From contig SFGN01000063.1 in assembly GCA_004556565.1 (NCBI GenBank), forward strand, positions 1 through 15,183: a stretch of 15,183 bases of DNA, given 5' to 3'. The notes under the pieces were generated by a model. That model was not told the DNA's origin. It did no database searches and worked only from the letters and a program-made list of their open reading frames with translations. Position 1 is the first letter of the stretch. Each line of letters opens with the position of its first letter. This document shows positions 15,132 to 15,183 of this stretch, piece by piece. The stretch comes from Lachnospiraceae bacterium. Its GTDB lineage: Bacteria > Bacillota_A > Clostridia > Lachnospirales > Lachnospiraceae. The position numbers and the translations under genes are program-made.

Positions 15132-15183
15132 GGGTCCCTGCGTGCGCGCCTAAAAGGCGGGCGTCTCAAGCACTTCTACCGTC
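15091..15183 (+). mobile_element. Hairpin-rich sequence, possible end of an IS200/IS605-like insertion
   Basis: Three hairpins follow one another: ACCACCACTT/AAGTGGTGGT (15093-15113, perfect), GACCCT/AGGGTC (15122-15136, loop ATA) and CGCCT/AGGCG (15147-15159, loop AAA) within GC-rich sequence. The first interrupts the thyX coding frame and the second contains its stop codon. Subterminal hairpins without terminal inverted repeats are typical of IS200/IS605 ends. The transposase would lie right of the window, so this call cannot be confirmed; a tandem terminator is the main alternative. Confidence 0.4.

Noticed and set aside
1..15183. CRISPR array, tRNA or rRNA genes
   Set aside because: No regularly spaced direct repeats and no cloverleaf or rRNA-like conserved stretches were seen on either strand.

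Overview
The window looks like chromosomal DNA of an anaerobic gut Firmicute, most likely a Lachnospiraceae relative (Blautia/Dorea/Roseburia type). The basis is its AT-rich codon use, strong AGGAGG-type ribosome binding sites, and protein families common in that group: DegV, a 451-residue radical SAM protein, oleate hydratase and a Tn1549-like relaxase. This assignment rests on family resemblance, not a search.

Layout. (1) 1-148: no gene; two small hairpins, possibly the edge of another element. (2) 149-1350, minus: a phospholipase D/cardiolipin-synthase-like gene broken by an internal deletion and frameshift, divergent from a TetR regulator (1424-1987, plus) with overlapping promoters. (3) 2030-7734, minus: five closely spaced genes read in the order DUF308 membrane protein, radical SAM enzyme, metK, degV, cardiolipin synthase; the series ends at a hairpin facing the TetR gene. 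(4) 7974-11502, minus: alpha/beta hydrolase of the monoacylglycerol lipase type, a second TetR regulator and oleate hydratase (ohyA), with identifiable promoters before tetR and ohyA and hairpins after each. (5) 11503-12133: no intact gene; remains of a minus-strand gene pair, then six inverted repeats that look like an oriT. (6) 12134-15131, plus: a mobilization module made of mobC, a MOBP relaxase, a small DUF1599-like protein and a ThyX homologue. (7) 15091-15183: three consecutive hairpins at and beyond the thyX 3' end, possibly the end of an inserted IS200/IS605-like element.

How the genes may work together. The minus-strand half has a lipid theme. The hydrolase could release fatty acids from glycerides, OhyA hydrates unsaturated fatty acids, a TetR regulator is well placed to control it, DegV binds fatty acids, and cardiolipin synthase alters membrane phospholipid. 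The radical SAM enzyme has no assigned function; it sits directly upstream of metK, which makes its cofactor, and near cardiolipin synthase, so a role in membrane-lipid chemistry is a reasonable but untested idea. The plus-strand half is a separate mobile module whose relaxase and oriT allow transfer, and whose DUF1599-like and ThyX proteins could form a small dTMP-supply pair. No integrase, coupling protein or type IV secretion gene is visible in the window.
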